Positions 5,893-8,780 of a stretch of 8,780 nt of DNA are shown one piece after another. How positions within the stretch are numbered: the first letter of the stretch is position 1; every line of letters begins with the position of its first letter. The notes beneath the pieces were generated by a model. The model had not been told where the DNA came from and searched no databases. It saw only the letters and a program-made list of their open reading frames with translations. Both the position numbers and the translations under genes were made by a program. The DNA is from Proteobacteria bacterium UBA2363 (GTDB lineage Bacteria > Pseudomonadota > Gammaproteobacteria > Xanthomonadales > UBA2363): assembly GCA_002344355.1 (NCBI GenBank), contig DDTN01000023.1, positions 1-8,780 of the forward strand. Reading direction: 5' to 3'.

Positions 5893-6825
5893 TCAGGCGT
5901 GCAGCCAGCGCGCCAGGCCCAGGTACAGGGGCAGGCCGACCAGCACGTTGAAGGGGAAGGTGATGCCCAGCGAGGCCGCCAGCGACAGCGCCGGGTTGGC
6001 CTGCGGCACCGCCAGGCGGAATGCCGCCGGCGCGGCGATGTACGAGGCGCTGGCGGCCAGGGTGGCGAGCAGCATGGTGCCGCCCACCGACAGGCCGAGC
6101 AGCCAGCCCAGGGTGGCGCCGACCACCGCGCTGCCGAGCGGGAACAGCACGGCGAATGCCATCAGGAACAGGCCGCTGCGGCGCAGGTCGCCGGCCCGGG
6201 CGGCGGTGATCAGGCCCATCTCCAGCAGGAACAGCGCCAGGAAGCCCTTGAACAGGTCGACGAACAGGCCGGACATCGGCGCCAGGCCGTCCTCGCCGGC
6301 GATCCAGCCGATCGCCAGGCCGCCCAGCAGCAGGACGATGCTCTTGCCCAGCAGCACCTCGCCGGCCAGCTCGCCCCAGCGGGTGCCGGCGGCCAGGCCG
6401 CGCGCCAGCACGATGCCGACCACGATCGCCGGCACCTCCAGCAGCACCACGAACAGGGCGAGATAGCCCTCGAAGGCCAGGCCCTGGGCCTGCACGAAGG
6501 CCACCGCCACCGCAAAGGTGCCGACGCTGACCGAGCCGTAGTGGCCGGCGATCGCCGCGGCATCGACGCGCGCCAGGCCCAGGCGCAGCCACGCATAGGC
6601 CAGCAGCGGCAGCACCAGGCCCATGGCGATCACCGCCAGCGAGGGCAGCAGCAGGGCGGCGGCCGGCTGCCGGGCCAGCTCGACGCCGCCCTTCAGGCCG
6701 ATCGCCAGCAGCAGGACCACGGTCAGGAAGTCGTAGATCGCCGCCGGCAGGCGCAGGTCCGAGCGCGCCAAGCCCGCGAGCAGGCCGAGCGCAAAGAACA
6801 GGATGACCGGGTCCAGGCTGGCCAT
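5893..6825 (-). CDS. sbtA: SbtA-family sodium-dependent bicarbonate permease
   Basis: Inner-membrane protein of 310 aa with about ten hydrophobic segments, the size and layout (two inverted five-helix halves) of the SbtA family, which in cyanobacteria imports bicarbonate with sodium. Matching signatures: LPAAIYDFLTVVLLLAIGLKGG (26-47), HYGSVSVGTFAVA (95-107, near the substrate/sodium site of the first half), ASASYIAAPAAFR (258-270) and GITFPFN (297-303, in the second half). A short cytoplasmic link lies around 209-217. The sbtB-like gene follows 13 nt downstream, supporting the SbtA assignment. Start at 6825 (MASLDPVILFFALG) fits the family; an in-frame GTG at 6876 would add 17 hydrophilic residues and neither has a clear Shine-Dalgarno. 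No carbonic anhydrase or RuBisCO is in view. In a heterotroph, bicarbonate for anaplerotic carboxylation is a plausible use. Substrate inferred from family. Confidence 0.88.
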   Translation of the reverse strand: MASLDPVILFFALGLLAGLARSDLRLPAAIYDFLTVVLLLAIGLKGGVELARQPAAALLLPSLAVIAMGLVLPLLAYAWLRLGLARVDAAAIAGHYGSVSVGTFAVAVAFVQAQGLAFEGYLALFVVLLEVPAIVVGIVLARGLAAGTRWGELAGEVLLGKSIVLLLGGLAIGWIAGEDGLAPMSGLFVDLFKGFLALFLLEMGLITAARAGDLRRSGLFLMAFAVLFPLGSAVVGATLGWLLGLSVGGTMLLATLAASASYIAAPAAFRLAVPQANPALSLAASLGITFPFNVLVGLPLYLGLARWLHA

Positions 6826-6877
6826 GTCGTGGTGCCGGTGGGAGACGGCGCGATTGTGCCCGAATGCCGTCTTCACC

Positions 6878-6890
6878 GCGTCGACGACGC
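6878..6890. promoter_or_regulatory. 13-bp inverted repeat in the sbtA/ydjM-like divergent spacer
   Basis: GCGTCG-A-CGACGC is a perfect 6-bp inverted repeat with a 1-bp centre, 19 bp before the plus-strand hydrolase start and 52 bp before the sbtA start. The centre is too short for an RNA hairpin, so a dimeric DNA-binding protein site is the natural reading. The repeat does not extend further, and chance is possible in G/C-rich DNA. Confidence 0.3.
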
Positions 6891-6909
6891 CCCGCCCCTA
6901 CGATGGGCC

Positions 6910-7974
6910 ATGGACTCGTTGACCCAGATGCTGCTCGGCGGCTGCGTCGCCGCCGCCTGCGTGCCGCCCGGCCAGCGCCGCCGCGCCCTGCTCGCCGGCG
7001 CCGCCCTGGGCACCCTGCCCGACCTCGATGCCCTGCCCCTGCTGCTGGTCGACGACCCGGTGCTGCGCATGACCTGGCACCGCGGCCCCAGCCATTCGCT
7101 GCTGGTGCTGCCCCTGCTCGGCCACCTGCTCTGGTGGCTGGCGCGCCGCACCGCCCCGGTGCGCGCGGCGCCGCGCGCCTGGTGGTGGGCGATCGTGCTG
7201 GCCCTGGTCACCCACGCCCTGCTCGACGCCCTGACCGTCTACGGCACCCAGGTGTGGTGGCCGCTGCCGGTGCCGCCGGTGATGGTGTCCAGCCTGTTCA
7301 TCATCGATCCGCTGTACACGGTGTGGCTGCTGCTGGCCGTCGCGGTGGCGGCGTTGGCCGGTCCGCGCCGGATCGCCGGCCGGGCCCTGGCCGCCGGCCT
7401 GGTCCTGAGCACCGCCTACGCGGGCGCCTCGCTGCTGGCCAAGGCACAGGTGGAGCGCGCGGCCGAAGCGACCCTGGCGGCGGCCGGGCTGGCCGATGCG
7501 CCGCGCTTCTCGGTGCCGATGCCTTTCAACATCCTGCTGTGGCGGGTGGTGGTGCTGACCCCGGACGGCTTCCTGGAGGGCGAGCGCTCCCTGGTCGCCG
7601 ATCGCGCGCCGATGCGTTTCCGTGCCCACGACCGTGGCCAGGACGATCTTGCCGCGGTCGCCCACCTGCCCGCCGTGCGGCGCCTGGCCTGGTTCAACCA
7701 CGGCTTCATGAAGGCCTGGCGCGACGACGACCGGCTGGTGCTGTCCGACCTGCGGATGGGCGCCGAGCCGACCTACACCTTCAACTTCGCGGTCGCCCGC
7801 GCCGAGGGCACGGGCTGGCAGGCGATCCCGCCCGAACAGGTCCGGCAGCCGCTGGACGCGCGCCGTCGCCTGGCCGCCATGTGGCAGCGGATCTGGCACG
7901 CGCCCGACGCATCGGGAACCGGACGCGGCGATCCGCATGGGGCGGCTCCGACCACGGCCGATGGCAGTCCCTGA
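6910..7974 (+). CDS. YdjM/YfhP-type membrane-bound metal-dependent hydrolase (DUF457)
   Basis: A 354-aa membrane protein of the YdjM (PF04307) family, annotated as metal-dependent hydrolases; the true substrate is not established. The opening MDSLTQMLLGG is typical. Conserved polar motifs in the membrane half: LPDLD (36-40), HRGPSHS (57-63), THALLDALT (101-109) and IDPLYT (132-137); the His and Asp residues would bind metal. Hydrophobic segments lie at about 26-47, 62-79, 90-110, 122-149 and 158-176. A soluble C-terminal domain of about 150 residues follows and ends in a low-complexity tail (about 331-354). The length resembles the longer YfhP-like members rather than the about 200-aa E. coli YdjM. 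ATG at 6910 is chosen because the family N-terminus starts there. No Shine-Dalgarno is visible, but TACGAT sits 5 bp upstream, which could mean a leaderless transcript. Divergent from sbtA across 84 bp. Confidence 0.88.
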   Translation: MDSLTQMLLGGCVAAACVPPGQRRRALLAGAALGTLPDLDALPLLLVDDPVLRMTWHRGPSHSLLVLPLLGHLLWWLARRTAPVRAAPRAWWWAIVLALVTHALLDALTVYGTQVWWPLPVPPVMVSSLFIIDPLYTVWLLLAVAVAALAGPRRIAGRALAAGLVLSTAYAGASLLAKAQVERAAEATLAAAGLADAPRFSVPMPFNILLWRVVVLTPDGFLEGERSLVADRAPMRFRAHDRGQDDLAAVAHLPAVRRLAWFNHGFMKAWRDDDRLVLSDLRMGAEPTYTFNFAVARAEGTGWQAIPPEQVRQPLDARRRLAAMWQRIWHAPDASGTGRGDPHGAAPTTADGSP

Positions 7975-8019
7975 CCGGGGTCCGCGTTCCTGCCGGCACC
8001 CCTCCCGTCGAGTGCCGCA

Positions 8020-8559
8020 ATGAGATGCGCAGCCACCTTTCGTTCCGCACCCGGGGCTGAAGTCGCCCGAACCCCGTTGGCCCGCGCCTGGCGGGCCGCC
8101 CTGCCTGCCCTGCTCCTGCTGTGTCCCGCCGCGGGCCTGCCCGCCCAGGAGGATCCGGCCGACCGGATGCCGGCCCGGCCGGGCGCCTGGCAGGGCGAGT
8201 GGACCCTGACCCGCGACCACCCGGCGCTGCGCACCCTGGCCGGCAGTCGCCTGCTCGAACTGGCCATCCATCATGCAGAGGGCGCAGCCGAAGCCCATGT
8301 CTGGTGGCGGACCGGTCCGGCCATCTGCCCCGAGCCGCTTGCGGACGAGCCCTGCGAATGGATGGGCGCGCACGGCGGTCCGACGCCGGCAGCGCTGGTC
8401 GAGGGGCGACTGGTGATGGTGCTGCCGGTGTCCGCCGACGCGGAAGATCCCTTCGTGCTGCTGCTGGACCCGCCCTCGCGCCCGGGCGCCAGCCGGGGCG
8501 CCCTGGTCGGTGCCCGTGGCGGCGTCGCCTGGCCCCTGGACGCCCGACGCGATCCGTAG
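8020..8559 (+). CDS. Small secreted protein of unknown function
   Basis: No family recognised. The 179-aa product has a long basic n-region, a hydrophobic core (AALPALLLLCPAAGL, about 26-40) and a likely signal-peptidase site LPA before Q43. The mature part is about 137 aa, with alternating hydrophobic segments suggesting a beta-rich fold: WQGEWTLTRDH (57-67), LLELAIHHA (78-86), AAEAHVWWRTG (89-99), RLVMVLPVSA (130-139), FVLLLD (145-150). Its only two cysteines, C103 and C112, could form a local disulfide. No Shine-Dalgarno is seen before ATG 8020. A TTG at 8077 would give a more usual-length signal peptide (start at Leu20), so the start is uncertain. It lies 45 nt after the YdjM-like gene, same strand, with no terminator between, so co-transcription is possible. 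The antisense frame over it is Arg-rich and looks like a shadow. Confidence 0.65.
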   Translation: MRCAATFRSAPGAEVARTPLARAWRAALPALLLLCPAAGLPAQEDPADRMPARPGAWQGEWTLTRDHPALRTLAGSRLLELAIHHAEGAAEAHVWWRTGPAICPEPLADEPCEWMGAHGGPTPAALVEGRLVMVLPVSADAEDPFVLLLDPPSRPGASRGALVGARGGVAWPLDARRDP

Positions 8560-8780
8560 CGGGCGCTCGAAGGGCGACGGACCCGCGCATCGTCCTTCCG
8601 CCCGCCGGCACGCCGCCGGGCAGACGTCGGACAAGGCCGGATCCGCAGAGGTCTCCGATCGAACCCCCCCGACAGCCTGGTCGGCGTCGTGTCCCAGCCC
8701 GCAGCCAGGCGGCGTGTCGCCAGCGCGACGGCATCGCACTTCTCCCCTCCCCCGCCTTGAACCGCCCCGGCTTTCCCGGA
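8560..8780. other. Right-end non-coding stretch
   Basis: No convincing gene on either strand. It contains a G/C-rich hairpin (8600-8621: GCCCG/CGGGC with an inner CGG/CCG stem across one mismatch) about 40 nt past the stop of the 179-aa gene, without a T-tract. A run of seven C lies near 8665. A purine-rich Shine-Dalgarno-like stretch on the minus strand precedes an ATG at 8734, but that frame runs antisense through the secreted-protein gene with shadow-like Arg-rich composition. Confidence 0.5.

Noticed and set aside
5713..6909. Upstream extension of the YdjM-like frame
   Set aside because: It runs antisense through sbtB and sbtA and yields Gln/Arg-rich low-complexity sequence. The family N-terminus begins at 6910.
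7960..8020. Possible tRNA, prompted by an antisense frame reading GVPAGTRTPVRDC
   Set aside because: No T-arm, anticodon stem or acceptor stem can be assembled on either strand.
8600..8621. Intrinsic terminator after the 179-aa gene
   Set aside because: The hairpin has an internal mismatch and no T-tract follows it on either strand.
7781..8734. Minus-strand frame with a purine-rich Shine-Dalgarno-like stretch before ATG 8734
   Set aside because: The product is Arg/Pro/Ala-rich with no domain and is antisense to two better plus-strand genes.

Overview
The window is GC-rich bacterial chromosome (strong G/C bias at third codon positions) from a proteobacterium. The gene order tRNA-Val / thrS / infC, a Zn-site threonyl-tRNA synthetase close to the E. 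coli form, and an IF-3 with a non-AUG start point to a gammaproteobacterium. The base composition and secreted-protein content would fit the Xanthomonadales/Lysobacterales, but that placement is inference. I see no insertion sequence, phage gene, integrase or CRISPR array. It is an ordinary chromosomal neighbourhood with some accessory genes.

Region 1 (1-2650, minus strand) is translation machinery. A tRNA-Val(GAC) with its own sigma70-like promoter is followed by a hairpin-plus-T-tract terminator, then thrS, then infC, which runs off the left edge. infC starts with ATC, the rare start class that IF-3 uses for autoregulation. A patch of low-GC codons near the 3' end of thrS carries a promoter-like pair and two mutually exclusive hairpins about 200-270 nt before infC. 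This is roughly where E. coli also has infC promoters inside thrS.

Region 2 (2725-5576, plus strand) holds a Tat-exported PhoX/DUF839-type phosphatase, probably a lipoprotein, and then a 256-aa secreted protein of unknown family with six cysteines in its mature part. The second gene ends exactly where the next operon, on the other strand, ends. The two stop codons abut as TGATCA with no spacer.

Region 3 (5577-6825, minus strand) is a two-gene operon: an SbtA-family sodium-dependent bicarbonate permease and a small PII-like SbtB-type regulator. This is the clearest functional module here. SbtB-type proteins bind adenine nucleotides and gate SbtA. This copy keeps the GKGSR T-loop signature but lacks the C-terminal Cys-containing loop of the cyanobacterial proteins.

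Region 4 (6910-8559, plus strand) is divergent from sbtA across 84 bp that contain a 13-bp inverted repeat. It holds a YdjM/DUF457 membrane metal-dependent hydrolase and a small secreted protein of unknown function. The last 221 bp show no gene.
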